Positions 40,354 through 49,181 of a DNA stretch of 64,000 nucleotides are shown here, in pieces (position 1 is the first letter of the stretch; each line of letters opens with the position of its first letter). Source of the stretch: Microbacterium maritypicum (GTDB taxonomy: Bacteria; Actinomycetota; Actinomycetes; Actinomycetales; Microbacteriaceae). The notes beneath the pieces are model-generated. The model saw only the letters and a program-made list of their open reading frames with translations, made no database searches and was not told where the DNA came from. The DNA lies in contig NZ_WAAQ01000002.1 in the NCBI RefSeq assembly GCF_008868125.1, positions 434,001 to 498,000 of the forward strand. Reading direction: 5' to 3'. A program made the translations under genes and the position numbers.

Positions 40354-41661
40354 GTGACGCAAGAGACCGAGAATCTCATCGAGCTGCGGACCGTCGTGCG
40401 AGGAGAGGTGGTGCTTCCGGGCGACGCCGGCTTCGACGAGCGCTCGACGCCGTGGAACATCGCCGTCGATCAGCGACCGATCGCCGTCGTCGACGCGGCC
40501 GATGCGGAAGACGTCGCCGCTCTCGTCGCCTTCGCGGCGCGCAACGGTCTCCCGATCATCGTGCAGCCCGGTGGACATGGTGCCACCGGTGCGGCGACGG
40601 GGGCCATCGTCCTGCGGACGTCGCACCTGACGACACTGTCGGTGAACGCGTTCGACGGTATCGCGCGGGTGGGGGCGGGGATCTCGGCCGGTGCCCTGCA
40701 GGAGGCCGCAGCGGCGGCGGGCTTCACTGCGCTCGCGGGGAGCAGCCCGATCGTCAACGTCGTCGCGCTCGCGCTCGGGGGCGGACTGAGCTGGTTCGGA
40801 CGCAAGTACGGATGGGTTGCCGATTCCATCCGTGCGCTCGAGGTCGTCACGCCGCAGGGCGAACACCGACGTGTGACCGAAGAGTCCGATGCGGACCTGT
40901 TCTGGGCGCTGCGCGGTGGTGGTGGGCACGCAGCCGTCGTCACACTCGTCGAGCTCCAGCTGCATGAGGCGGCGCAGTTCGCCGGCGGGCGGATCATGTG
41001 GTCGGGAGAGCACACGGCCGCCGTGGTCGACGCCTTCGCTTCGCTGACGAGTGACGCCCCGGACGAGTTGACGATCTGGCTCGAGATCCTGAGCTTCCCA
41101 GGCGCGCCGCCGTTCGTGGCTCTGGACGTGGCGTACCTCGGCTCGAACACGGAGCTCCGAGAGCTGTTGCGGCTCGATGCCCTGCCTGCACCGCTGCGCG
41201 ATGGGGTCCGCGACATGCCCCTGGCTGACATCGGGACCATCGCCGATGAGCCCACCGACCCGTCTCCGGGAATCACACAGGTCGAACTGCTGCGCACCCT
41301 CGACAGCGACGTGCGAGAGGCCCTTGCGTCGGCCTCGCCCGCACCGGCGATGATCGTGCAGGTGCGACCGCTCGGCGGAGCTTTCGCCGCGCCGTCGAAC
41401 ACCCCCTTGGGGGCGCTGACGGAGCCCTACCTGATCAGCCTGTTCTCCTCCCCGCGCGATGAGGACGCGGCTGCGGCCATCCAGGAGTCGCACGCGCGAC
41501 TCGTCGCTCAGCTGCCGGTGACCGGACGCAAGGTCCCTACCTTCCTCCAGGGCGGCGACAGCCTCGACAACGTCTACGACGGTGAAGCGCTCGAACGCCT
41601 CCGACGCATCGTCGAGCAGCGCGACCCCCAGGTGCTGATTCGCACCGAACACGCCCTGTAG
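40354..41661 (+). CDS. FAD-binding oxidoreductase (PCMH/BBE type)
   Basis: This 435-aa flavoenzyme has the FAD-binding PCMH fold. PGGHGATGA contains the His that is covalently flavinylated in related enzymes. ALGGGLSWFGRKYGW and LFWALRGGGG are also family blocks, and the C-terminal part includes DNVYDGE of the BBE region. GTG 40354 has GGAAGGA 7 nt upstream. It oxidises an unknown sugar or alkaloid-like substrate. It is divergent from an ECF sigma factor that may activate it. Confidence 0.85.
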   Translation: MTQETENLIELRTVVRGEVVLPGDAGFDERSTPWNIAVDQRPIAVVDAADAEDVAALVAFAARNGLPIIVQPGGHGATGAATGAIVLRTSHLTTLSVNAFDGIARVGAGISAGALQEAAAAAGFTALAGSSPIVNVVALALGGGLSWFGRKYGWVADSIRALEVVTPQGEHRRVTEESDADLFWALRGGGGHAAVVTLVELQLHEAAQFAGGRIMWSGEHTAAVVDAFASLTSDAPDELTIWLEILSFPGAPPFVALDVAYLGSNTELRELLRLDALPAPLRDGVRDMPLADIGTIADEPTDPSPGITQVELLRTLDSDVREALASASPAPAMIVQVRPLGGAFAAPSNTPLGALTEPYLISLFSSPRDEDAAAAIQESHARLVAQLPVTGRKVPTFLQGGDSLDNVYDGEALERLRRIVEQRDPQVLIRTEHAL

Positions 41662-41834
41662 GCAGTGCCTGTGCGGAGCCGCCCGTCCTGGTGGCTCCGC
41701 ACAGCCCGAGTCGATCCTGATCCCGACCGGCATGGTCCCGCACCCGTCGTCATCCCGCATGGATGGCGACGGCGGCCGTATGGGTTCCGTCTGCACGGGT
41801 GCTTCCCGCGCGCGGCCGGAGCAACGTGGGAGGC

Positions 41835-42380
41835 ATGTCCGTCATCTCCCGTCCTCCCTTCCCCTCAGGCTCAACGGCATCGAGGGCAGCGCGCCCTCCG
41901 CGGTGGGGATACCTGTCGAGGTCTGTGAGCCATTACGGCACCGTCGCGTGCGTGCTCGCGGTCTATCCGCCGGATTCCACAGACGAAGAACTCCGCCTCG
42001 CGGAGGCCCACCGCTGGTACACGCCGCTGTCGCTCGGCGGCGGGGTCGTGGCGTGGGTGGTGCTGTGTGCTGTGGGGGTCTCTCCGTTGCTCGCGGCCGC
42101 GCTCCTGCTGGCCGCCCTGCTTCCGATCGGCATCGTGCTCTCTCGGCGGTCGCGCGACATCCGCCACCGCACGGTCACCGTCTCCGCATGCAGAGCGGGC
42201 CTCGGCGAAGACACCGAGGGAGAGCGCGCCCAGCAGCTTCGCCTCGACAGCCTTGCCGAGGCGCTGGGCGATGCCGCACTCGCGTGCCGCCAGGGCGTGA
42301 TCGACCGCGACCGCTTCGACCGCATCTGGGCGGCGGCATATGCGCAGGCCGCGGCCATCGCCGCCGCCTCCGCGCGGTGA
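41835..42380 (+). CDS. DUF6611-like membrane protein
   Basis: This 181-aa protein has two membrane helices (residues 63-100) after a soluble start containing SHYGTVACVLAVYPP, and a charged helical C-terminal part. This resembles the actinobacterial DUF6611 family of unknown function; the match is by eye. ATG 41835 has GGGAGG only 1 nt away, so a later start is possible. Confidence 0.6.
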   Translation: MSVISRPPFPSGSTASRAARPPRWGYLSRSVSHYGTVACVLAVYPPDSTDEELRLAEAHRWYTPLSLGGGVVAWVVLCAVGVSPLLAAALLLAALLPIGIVLSRRSRDIRHRTVTVSACRAGLGEDTEGERAQQLRLDSLAEALGDAALACRQGVIDRDRFDRIWAAAYAQAAAIAAASAR

Positions 42381-42417
42381 CGCTCACCGGGCAGAGGACG
42401 AGCCCGCCGGCGGCCGA

Positions 42418-43011
42418 TCAGTCGACGCCCGCGTCGCTCTGATACTTGCGGCACGCCCTGCCCGTCGCCTCGGTCTCCTCGGCGTCGTCTCTCTCTGCGC
42501 CAGGGTTCTCGCGGGGGACGACCTGGCTGAGCGAGAGAGTGCCCGTGCAGGTGAAGACGACGAGGTCGCCGGGCGCACAGGCCTGCGGAAGTCGTGCCTT
42601 CAGCCGGGTGTCGTCACTCGCCGTCTGCAGAGTCGTCGGCGCGAGATCTCGGGCACGTGGAGAGTGCAGAAGGTCGATGTGGGTGACCAGAGGCGCGAGC
42701 GCATGCAGGGCGCAGTCGACCGTCACCACGACCTCGCGGTGCCAACCGTGGGGCTCTTCGCGAGCGATGATCCGCGCCACCACCAGCGTCACGTGCGCAT
42801 CGGCCTCGGGGTGGACGGCGGACGGGCCCGTCGGTGCGATCAGCACGCAGGGGGTGCGCCGCTCTCGTGCGAGATCGGTCAGCGAACGTCCGGCGACCAC
42901 GATGTCGTGTGCACCGACCTCCGTATCGGTCGGCCACAGCTTCCGCACGTCGCGTTGTGGGTCGTTCCACACGAAGGCCGTCGAATGCAGGACGGTGTGC
43001 AGCACGGTCAT
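42418..43011 (-). CDS. Hypothetical protein, paralogue A
   Basis: This 197-aa protein of unknown family has the pattern LWPTDTEVGAHDIVVAG and near the end GDLVVFTCTGTLSLSQV. The same order appears in the gene at 43008 (RWPTHSEPTTTDVVVGG and GDLLVVPCIGAVTL), so the two are paralogues. The ATG overlaps the upstream gene's stop by 4 bp. No signal peptide or membrane helix is seen. Frames running far upstream are antisense shadows. Confidence 0.65.
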   Translation of the reverse strand: MTVLHTVLHSTAFVWNDPQRDVRKLWPTDTEVGAHDIVVAGRSLTDLARERRTPCVLIAPTGPSAVHPEADAHVTLVVARIIAREEPHGWHREVVVTVDCALHALAPLVTHIDLLHSPRARDLAPTTLQTASDDTRLKARLPQACAPGDLVVFTCTGTLSLSQVVPRENPGAERDDAEETEATGRACRKYQSDAGVD

Positions 43012-43535
43012 CGCGACGCCCCCACCCGGAGCGCCGCCGCGCCCACAGCGCGCGGCCGCACGTTTCGCAGCGTGACGGCGCCGATGCAGGGGACGACCAG
43101 GAGATCGCCCTCTCGAACGTCGGACGGAAGGACGGCGACCGGATGCGGCCATGCCACGCCGCCCTCCTCTCCGGGGATCAGCTCGATACTCGTCGTCTTC
43201 GCCGAAGAAGCCCTGCCGATGAGGCGGCATTCCTCCCACGCCGCATCGACGCCGTCGAAGGAGCAGTCCGTCAGGGCGATGCGCTTGTCCTCCTGGGTGT
43301 CGACACGCAGGGTGATACGGAACAGCAGCACGGTCACGTCGGTGCCCGTGCCGGGTATCGGCAGGTCTCCGGTGAGCACGGCGGGTGAGCCGCTGATCTC
43401 GAACAGACGCATCAGCGAGATGCCGCCCACCACGACATCGGTGGTCGTGGGCTCCGAATGGGTCGGCCACCTCCAGCGGTCGAGGGGAGTGGGGATGCTC
43501 CGTCGCAGCGTGGGAAGGATCTCGGTGAGGGTCAT
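43008..43535 (-). CDS. Hypothetical protein, paralogue B
   Basis: This 175-aa soluble protein shares two segments with its coupled neighbour (see paralogue A). Between them are WEECRLIG and SIELIPGEEGG, and the fold looks beta-rich. GGAG lies close before the ATG. Function is unknown. A tandem coupled duplication points to a heteromer or two related ligands. Confidence 0.65.
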   Translation of the reverse strand: MTLTEILPTLRRSIPTPLDRWRWPTHSEPTTTDVVVGGISLMRLFEISGSPAVLTGDLPIPGTGTDVTVLLFRITLRVDTQEDKRIALTDCSFDGVDAAWEECRLIGRASSAKTTSIELIPGEEGGVAWPHPVAVLPSDVREGDLLVVPCIGAVTLRNVRPRAVGAAALRVGASR

Positions 43536-43674
43536 GTCTCCGTCCTACGCTTCCGTGATCGTGCCGATGAAGGAGCCTGACGGAACGCATGCGCCTCCGC
43601 CCCGTTCGCTCACGAAGTCCGCACCTCGTCGACACGGCGGCGACCTGTCGAGGCCGGCATGACAGGATCGGGAC

Positions 43675-44664
43675 ATGAGCGCACAGGACATCCTCTTCGT
43701 CGGCGGCAGCGGCGTCATCAGCGCGGCATCCGTGGAGCGTGCGGTGGAACTCGGGCATCGGGTCGCCGTGCTCAACCGTGGGCGGTCCGAGGAGAGGCCG
43801 CTGCCGGAAGAAGTCGAGCTGCTGCAGGGCGACATCCGCGACACGGAATCGGTGCAGGCTGCGCTCGGAGATCGGGAGTTCGACGTCGTGGCGCAGTTCA
43901 CGGCCTTCACGCCCGCCCACGTGCAGGCCGACATCGACCGCTTCGCCGGCCGGACGGGGCAGTACATCTTCATCAGCTCCGCATCGGCGTATCAGAAGCC
44001 GCCGCTGCGCTTCCCGATCACGGAATCAACCCCGCTCCGCAACCCGTTCTCCGGGTATGCGCGAAACAAGATCGCCTGCGAGGCCGCCCTCACGACCGCC
44101 TATCGCGATCAAGGATTCCCCGTCACGATCGTGCGCCCGTCGCATACCTACGACCGCACGAGCATGCCCACGCTGGCGGGATGGAACGACGTGGCGCGGA
44201 TGCGCGCGGGGCGACCCGTCGTCGTGCACGGAGACGGCACTTCGCCGTGGACGATCACTCACACGACCGACTTCGCTGTGGGCTTCGTGGGGCTCTTCGG
44301 GCGTCGCGATGTGCTCGGCGAGGCCTTCCACATCATGGGAGACCACGCACCGACGTGGGATCAGATCTACACGTGGCTGGGCGAGGCCGCGGGAGTCCGT
44401 CCCGAGCTGGTACATGTGTCCTCCGACACGATCGCCGCCGTCAGGCCCTCACTTGCGGCGGACCTGCACGGCGACAGAGCGCATCCGATGGTCTTCGACA
44501 CCACCAAGATCCGCCGCATCGTCCCCGAGCTCCGCACCCGTGTGCCCTTCTGGGCCGGTGCGGAGGAGATCATCGCCTACCACGACGCCACGCCCGCCCG
44601 GCAGGTCATCGATGCCGGGCTCGACGCCGACCTGGACCGGATGATCGCGACGGTACGCGTCTAG
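43675..44664 (+). CDS. NAD(P)-dependent epimerase/dehydratase (extended SDR)
   Basis: This 329-aa Rossmann enzyme has the dinucleotide motif FVGGSGVIS near the start. QGDIRD follows, and YARNKI carries the catalytic Tyr-x3-Lys with FISSASAY before it. It belongs to the extended SDR family, close to plant-type CSP41 or isoflavone-reductase-like enzymes. Substrate unknown. It stands alone between the paralogue pair and a small ORF. Confidence 0.85.
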   Translation: MSAQDILFVGGSGVISAASVERAVELGHRVAVLNRGRSEERPLPEEVELLQGDIRDTESVQAALGDREFDVVAQFTAFTPAHVQADIDRFAGRTGQYIFISSASAYQKPPLRFPITESTPLRNPFSGYARNKIACEAALTTAYRDQGFPVTIVRPSHTYDRTSMPTLAGWNDVARMRAGRPVVVHGDGTSPWTITHTTDFAVGFVGLFGRRDVLGEAFHIMGDHAPTWDQIYTWLGEAAGVRPELVHVSSDTIAAVRPSLAADLHGDRAHPMVFDTTKIRRIVPELRTRVPFWAGAEEIIAYHDATPARQVIDAGLDADLDRMIATVRV

Positions 44665-44674
44665 CCATCGACGT

Positions 44675-44833
44675 TCAGGGCTGGATCGCCACTCCGATCG
44701 CGACCCGTTGCTCGGCGAGCGGACAGCGGAAGACGTCGCGCTCGCCGAGTCCGACCCGATCGATGTAGCGCACCACGATCGCGTAGGAGGTGAGCAGGCC
44801 GGCGCGGTATCTCCGGACGCCCTCGGGCGTCAT
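44675..44833 (-). CDS. Possible small protein
   Basis: A 52-residue frame (SYAIVVRYIDRVG, then AEQRVAIGVAIQP) has plausible composition and lies divergent from the GntR gene. No clear ribosome site was found and I recognise no family. It may be chance or a remnant. Confidence 0.25.
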   Translation of the reverse strand: MTPEGVRRYRAGLLTSYAIVVRYIDRVGLGERDVFRCPLAEQRVAIGVAIQP

Positions 44834-44910
44834 GCCGGATGCGATACATTGCAGTGCAGGTAAGATTTCAGGCTTTACTGCGTCGACGTGCTCGAGTGGA
44901 GGACAAAGCG

Positions 44911-45600
44911 GTGGCACTCTCAGGTGGACCCCTCGAACGCAGGTCGATGAGCGATGAAGCGTACAACCGGTTGCAGGAAGCGATCATCAGCGGCGAGCTG
45001 CGTCCGGGAGAGCGGCTGCGCGACTACGAGCTCGCGGAACGCCTCGGCACCTCGAAGACCCCGATCCGCCATGCCCTCGACCGCCTGGCCGACCACGGCC
45101 TCGTCGAGATGCAGCGCAACCGCTACACCCGGGTCGCGCCGATCGATCTGGATCAGGTCCGCAATGCCGTCGACCTCTTCGGCGACATCTGGATCGGCGC
45201 GGTGCGTCATGTGATGCCTCGGATCCAGGACGACGACACCGCGTACCTCGCCGAGCTCGCCGGGGAGATGTCGACAGCGGTGAAGGACCGCGACGTCGTC
45301 GGCTTCGGGATCGCACTTCGTGCGACCGCGACGGGTTTCGCGCGCATCGAGGGCAACGCCTCGCGCGCCGTCGTCATCGACCGCCTCGGGCCGCAGATCC
45401 GTCGGTTCAGTCAGCATGCGAAGGGCGCGTTCGACTGGGATGTCGTCGGCGCCTTCGTCGTCTCCCTCCGAGAGGCGATCCTCGAGCGCGATGCGAGCAA
45501 GACCCGCGCCGTCCTGGTCGCCTTCTTCGACGACGCGCTCCCCGCCATCATCGATCGCGCCGAGGAGCAGGACCTCACCCCCTCCGACGCCCCGGAGTAG
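44911..45600 (+). CDS. GntR-family transcriptional regulator (FCD-like)
   Basis: This 229-aa regulator has an N-terminal winged helix (AIISGELRPGERLRDYELAERLGTSKTPIRHAL in pieces, residues 17-50) followed by a helical effector domain of the FCD type. GTG 44911 has GGAGG 8 nt before it; the frame upstream reads through non-coding sequence. Its target and ligand are unknown. It is followed by a 200-bp leader of the TerC gene. Confidence 0.8.
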   Translation: MALSGGPLERRSMSDEAYNRLQEAIISGELRPGERLRDYELAERLGTSKTPIRHALDRLADHGLVEMQRNRYTRVAPIDLDQVRNAVDLFGDIWIGAVRHVMPRIQDDDTAYLAELAGEMSTAVKDRDVVGFGIALRATATGFARIEGNASRAVVIDRLGPQIRRFSQHAKGAFDWDVVGAFVVSLREAILERDASKTRAVLVAFFDDALPAIIDRAEEQDLTPSDAPE

Positions 45601-45657
45601 CGGACCGCCTGCATGGCACTTTCGGCAGATCCACAGGAATCGCAGAGGGACTTCTTC

Positions 45658-45663
45658 TAATCT
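45658..45663 (+). promoter_or_regulatory. -10 element before the TerC leader
   Basis: TAATCT lies about 5-7 nt before the predicted start of the riboswitch. The -35 is not clear. It fits a transcript starting near 45669. Confidence 0.4.
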
Positions 45664-45667
45664 GGGA

Positions 45668-45785
45668 GATCCCAAGGGGAGTACTCCGACACGGTGGGGT
45701 CGTCATTACGGATGCATGTCGCATCCCGGGCCACCGGTTCCATGTCTCATGGAATGGAGAAGACTTTGGCGGTACTGTCGTACCC
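45668..45785 (+). ncRNA. yybP-ykoY (Mn2+) riboswitch candidate
   Basis: The leader of the TerC gene contains AAGGGGAGTACTCC near its 5' end, the conserved core of the yybP-ykoY manganese riboswitch. CCCGGGCCACC comes in the middle, and GGAGAAGACTTTGGC on the 3' side closes the aptamer. GGTAC-TGTC-GTACC follows as a small hairpin that may be part of the switch. TerC-family exporters are regulated this way in other bacteria. The assignment rests on the motif and position. Confidence 0.75.
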
Positions 45786-45803
45786 CGAGTCTGGAGCCCT
45801 CAT

Positions 45804-46823
45804 TTGGATATCACGCCGCTGATCTGGGTCATCACGATCGCGATCACGATCGCCTTCTTCGTCTACGAGTTCTTCGCCCACGTGCGCACCCCGCACGAGC
45901 CGACGATCGCGGAGTCGGCGCGCTGGTCGATCTTCTACATCAGCCTTGCGCTGTTGTTCGGCGTCGGCATCGGCGTCTTCTCCGGATGGACGTTCGGTGG
46001 GGAGTACTTCGCCGGGTATCTGACCGAGAAGGCGCTGTCGATCGACAACCTCTTCGTGTTCCTCATCGTCATGACCGGCTTCGCCGTGCCGAAGAAGTAC
46101 CAGCAGAAGGTGCTGATGATCGGCATCGTCATCGCGCTGATCCTCCGCGGAATCTTCATCGCCGTCGGCGCGACGCTCATCGAGAACTTCTCGTGGATCT
46201 TCTACCTGTTCGGTGCACTGCTGCTCGTGCTCGCCTACCGTCAGGCATTCAGCAACCACGAGAGCAACCCGGCCAACGGACGATTCATGACGTTCGTGCG
46301 CCGTCACCTCCCCGTCAGCGACGAGTACAACGGCGACCGCCTCACCGTGGTGAAGAACGGCAAGCGCTTCGTCACGCCGATGCTCCTCACGATCATCGCG
46401 ATCGGGTTCATCGACCTGGTGTTCGCCGTGGACTCGATCCCTGCGATCTACGGTCTCACCGACCAGGCCTACATCGTCTTCACGGCGAACGCCTTCGCGC
46501 TGATGGGTCTGCGCCAGCTGTACTTCCTCATCGGCGGACTGCTCGAGCGCCTCGTCTACCTGGCTCAGGGGCTCGCGGTCATCCTCGCCTTCATCGGCGT
46601 CAAGCTCGTGCTGCACGCGATGCACGTCAACGAGCTTCCGTTCATCAACGGCGGCGAGCCGATGCTGTGGGCTCCCGAGATCCCGATCTGGTTCTCGCTG
46701 CTGTTCATCGCCGCCACCATCACGATCGCGACCGTGGCCAGCCTTCTCAAGACGCGTCGGGCACCGGATTCCGTTCCGGCCGGCGCCGACACCACCACCC
46801 GCAACGACAAGGAGCACTCTTGA
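45804..46823 (+). CDS. TerC-family membrane protein (probable Mn2+ exporter)
   Basis: This 339-aa integral membrane protein has about nine helices. The acidic metal-site motifs are TEKALSIDNLFVF and LVFAVDSIPAI, conserved in TerC, Alx and MeeY proteins. The start is TTG 45804 with GGAG 8 nt upstream; there is no suitable ATG nearby. The upstream riboswitch candidate suggests induction by manganese, so export of Mn2+ is likely. It may also load metal onto secreted enzymes. Confidence 0.88.
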   Translation: MDITPLIWVITIAITIAFFVYEFFAHVRTPHEPTIAESARWSIFYISLALLFGVGIGVFSGWTFGGEYFAGYLTEKALSIDNLFVFLIVMTGFAVPKKYQQKVLMIGIVIALILRGIFIAVGATLIENFSWIFYLFGALLLVLAYRQAFSNHESNPANGRFMTFVRRHLPVSDEYNGDRLTVVKNGKRFVTPMLLTIIAIGFIDLVFAVDSIPAIYGLTDQAYIVFTANAFALMGLRQLYFLIGGLLERLVYLAQGLAVILAFIGVKLVLHAMHVNELPFINGGEPMLWAPEIPIWFSLLFIAATITIATVASLLKTRRAPDSVPAGADTTTRNDKEHS

Positions 46824-46863
46824 GCGCGCAGCGCTGTTCTGACTCTTCGGACTCTGACAGTAC

Positions 46864-46889
46864 GAGCGCCCGGTTCATCCCGGGCGCTC
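46864..46889 (+). terminator. Stem-loop between TerC and CNNM genes
   Basis: GAGCGCCCGG/CCGGGCGCTC form a perfect 10-bp stem with a 6-nt loop, 41 nt after the TerC stop. No T-run follows. Confidence 0.65.
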
Positions 46890-46917
46890 ACCCCACCACA
46901 GACGAGGCGGCCCTCTG

Positions 46918-48198
46918 ATGGGCGACCTGCTCTGGAACATCGCCCTCGTCTTCGCGTTCGTGCTGATCGGCGGTGTCTTCGCTGCGACGGAGATGGCGCT
47001 GGTCACGCTGCGTGAGAGTCAGATCAACGCCATCGGTCAGCGCGGGCGCCGCGGGGCGAAGGTCGCCGCCCTCGCCCGCAATCCCAACACCTTCCTGTCG
47101 GCGGTGCAGATCGGTGTGACCGTCGCCGGGTTCGCCTCGGCGGCGTACGGTGCGACATCGATCGCGCCGTCGCTGGCACCGGTGCTGGAGTCGTGGGGCC
47201 TCGCCCCTGCTCTCGCGCTCACGGTCGCCACGCTCGTGCTCACCCTCGTGATCGCCTATCTGTCGCTGGTGCTCGGCGAGCTCGTGCCCAAGCGCCTCGC
47301 GATCCAGCGCAATGCGCAGTTCGCCTACGCGGTCGCTCCCGCACTCAACGGGTTCGCGACGGTCATGCGCCCGGTGATCTGGTTGTTGTCGGTGTCCACG
47401 AACGCCCTCGTCCGGCTGCTCGGCGGCGATCCGCACAAGACCAGCGACGAGATGACGGATGAGGAGGTGCGCGACATCGTGGCCAGCCATCAGGGGCTGC
47501 CCGATGACGAACGGCGCATCCTCGACGACGTGCTGTCCCTCCGTGGGCGCCAGGTCAGCGAGGTCATGCGACCGCGGCCCGAGGTCGTCGCCCTCGACGA
47601 GGCCGCGAGCGTCGGCGAGGTGATGGCGCAGGTGCGCGACCTTCCGTTCTCGCGCTACCCCGTCTCGGAGACCTCGATCGACGACATCACCGGGTTCGTG
47701 CACGTGCGCGATCTCTTCGAGGCCGCATCCGACGATCCGACGCGTCCGCTGAGCGCGCTCATGCGCGACATCCCCTACATCCCCTCGACCGCACGTGTGC
47801 TGCCGACTCTGACCCGCATGCGCGCAGAGGGGCACCACATCGCGGTGGTCGTCGACGAGTACGGCGGGACCGACGGCCTGGTCACTCTGGAAGACCTCGT
47901 GGAGGAGGTCGTCGGTGAGATCTTCGACGAGTACGACGCCGAGGTGTTCATCTCGGCGGACGACGGTATCGACGGACGACTCAACCTGCAGGACTTCGAG
48001 GAGCTCACCGGGTTGGCGATGCCGCGCGGTTCGTCCGACACGATCGCCGGATTCGTGACGGAGCAGCTGGGGCGTCTCGCCGTCGTCGGCGACGTCGTGG
48101 AGGTGCCAGGCGCCACGATCCAGGTCGCGGAGCTCGATCGACGACGCATCGCCCGGGTGCGAGTCGTGACCGAACAGGTCGCCGAACCGGAGGCCTGA
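46918..48198 (+). CDS. CNNM/CorC-like (hemolysin-type) transport-associated protein
   Basis: This 426-aa protein has an N-terminal DUF21/CNNM domain with four helices (residues 1-150), in which AYLSLVLGELVPKRLA is typical. A pair of CBS domains lies around residues 195-320, with SRYPV and VVVDEYGGTDGLVTLEDLVEE. A C-terminal CorC/HlyC domain follows. Proteins of this group transport or sense magnesium and related ions. It follows TerC with a terminator between. Confidence 0.88.
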   Translation: MGDLLWNIALVFAFVLIGGVFAATEMALVTLRESQINAIGQRGRRGAKVAALARNPNTFLSAVQIGVTVAGFASAAYGATSIAPSLAPVLESWGLAPALALTVATLVLTLVIAYLSLVLGELVPKRLAIQRNAQFAYAVAPALNGFATVMRPVIWLLSVSTNALVRLLGGDPHKTSDEMTDEEVRDIVASHQGLPDDERRILDDVLSLRGRQVSEVMRPRPEVVALDEAASVGEVMAQVRDLPFSRYPVSETSIDDITGFVHVRDLFEAASDDPTRPLSALMRDIPYIPSTARVLPTLTRMRAEGHHIAVVVDEYGGTDGLVTLEDLVEEVVGEIFDEYDAEVFISADDGIDGRLNLQDFEELTGLAMPRGSSDTIAGFVTEQLGRLAVVGDVVEVPGATIQVAELDRRRIARVRVVTEQVAEPEA

Positions 48199-48241
48199 GC
48201 TCGAAAGTCGGCGGCGGTGACGCTCTCGGTACCGACCGGGA

Positions 48242-49147
48242 TCAGGCCGGGAAGCGCACCCCGGTGATGCTCTCCGCCGCCGACCACAGAGCCGACCCGA
48301 TGTCCGCGGAGCGCACCTCGTCGGAGGCTGCCACCCGTGCCGGCGCCCCGCGGAACTCGAGCAGTCCGCCAGGACCCCAGTAGTCCCCGCCGGCCACATC
48401 GCCCGCCGTGGCCGCATGCACGATCGGCAGCGCGCCGCCGTCCTTGCCCTGCACGAGCACGCGTGTCGGCGCGGCCAGAGCGCGGACGACGCCGGACACC
48501 GGGGCGAGACCCGCACGCGGCGGGGTGAGCGGATCGACCGCGTAACCGGGGTGCGCGCACACCGCCGAGCGCGAGGAACCGGACCAGCGTCGCGCCAGCT
48601 CGAACGCGAAGGCCATCAGGGACGCCTTCGATCGTCCGTACTGCCGGAGTGAGGGGCCGCTCCACGGGTCGTCGAGGGTGTCGGGATCGAGGTGCGCGAA
48701 GCGATGGGCGATCGAGCCGACGGCGACCACACGCGCATCCGGTGAGAGGAGCGGCTCGAGCTGCGCGACGAGGGCGAAGTGGCCGAGGAAGTTGGTGCCC
48801 ACCATGAGGTCGAATCCGTCGCTCGTGCGCGCCGACCGATCGGCAGCCTTCACCCCGGCGTTGCCGATGACCGCGTCGAGCTTCTCGTCCACCTCTGCGG
48901 CCGCCCTGGCCACGCTGTCGAGGGAGCCGAGGTCGAGCGTCAGCACGCTCAGGTCGGCGCCGGGCACCTGGCCCCGGATCGCGGTGAACGCGGTCCGGGC
49001 GCGCTCGGGGGAGCGGCACCCCAGCAGCACGCGTGCCCCTCGGGTGGAGAGCTGCTCCGCGCACCAGTAGCCGATGCCCGCGTTCGCGCCGGTGACGAGC
49101 ACCGTGCGTCCGAGCAGGTCTCCGGGTGGTGGAGGAGCGGCATCCAT
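48242..49147 (-). CDS. SDR-family oxidoreductase
   Basis: This 301-aa short-chain dehydrogenase has VLVTGANAGIGYW for NADP binding, IGNAGV for the NAG motif and YGRSKASL as the active-site Tyr-x3-Lys. The size and motifs resemble retinol-dehydrogenase/WW-oxidoreductase-like enzymes. Substrate unknown. It is convergent with the CNNM gene. Confidence 0.85.
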   Translation of the reverse strand: MDAAPPPPGDLLGRTVLVTGANAGIGYWCAEQLSTRGARVLLGCRSPERARTAFTAIRGQVPGADLSVLTLDLGSLDSVARAAAEVDEKLDAVIGNAGVKAADRSARTSDGFDLMVGTNFLGHFALVAQLEPLLSPDARVVAVGSIAHRFAHLDPDTLDDPWSGPSLRQYGRSKASLMAFAFELARRWSGSSRSAVCAHPGYAVDPLTPPRAGLAPVSGVVRALAAPTRVLVQGKDGGALPIVHAATAGDVAGGDYWGPGGLLEFRGAPARVAASDEVRSADIGSALWSAAESITGVRFPA

Positions 49148-49181
49148 CTCCCCAACCTAGGTGCAGGTCGCGCTGCTCGCC

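Noticed and set aside
42418..43920. 500-codon version of the paralogue A gene
   Set aside because: The upstream part is out of frame with paralogue B; the coupled ATG at 43011 gives a sensible protein.
46888..48516. 542-codon minus-strand frame opposite the CNNM gene
   Set aside because: A shadow of CNNM, which has clear CBS and CorC motifs.
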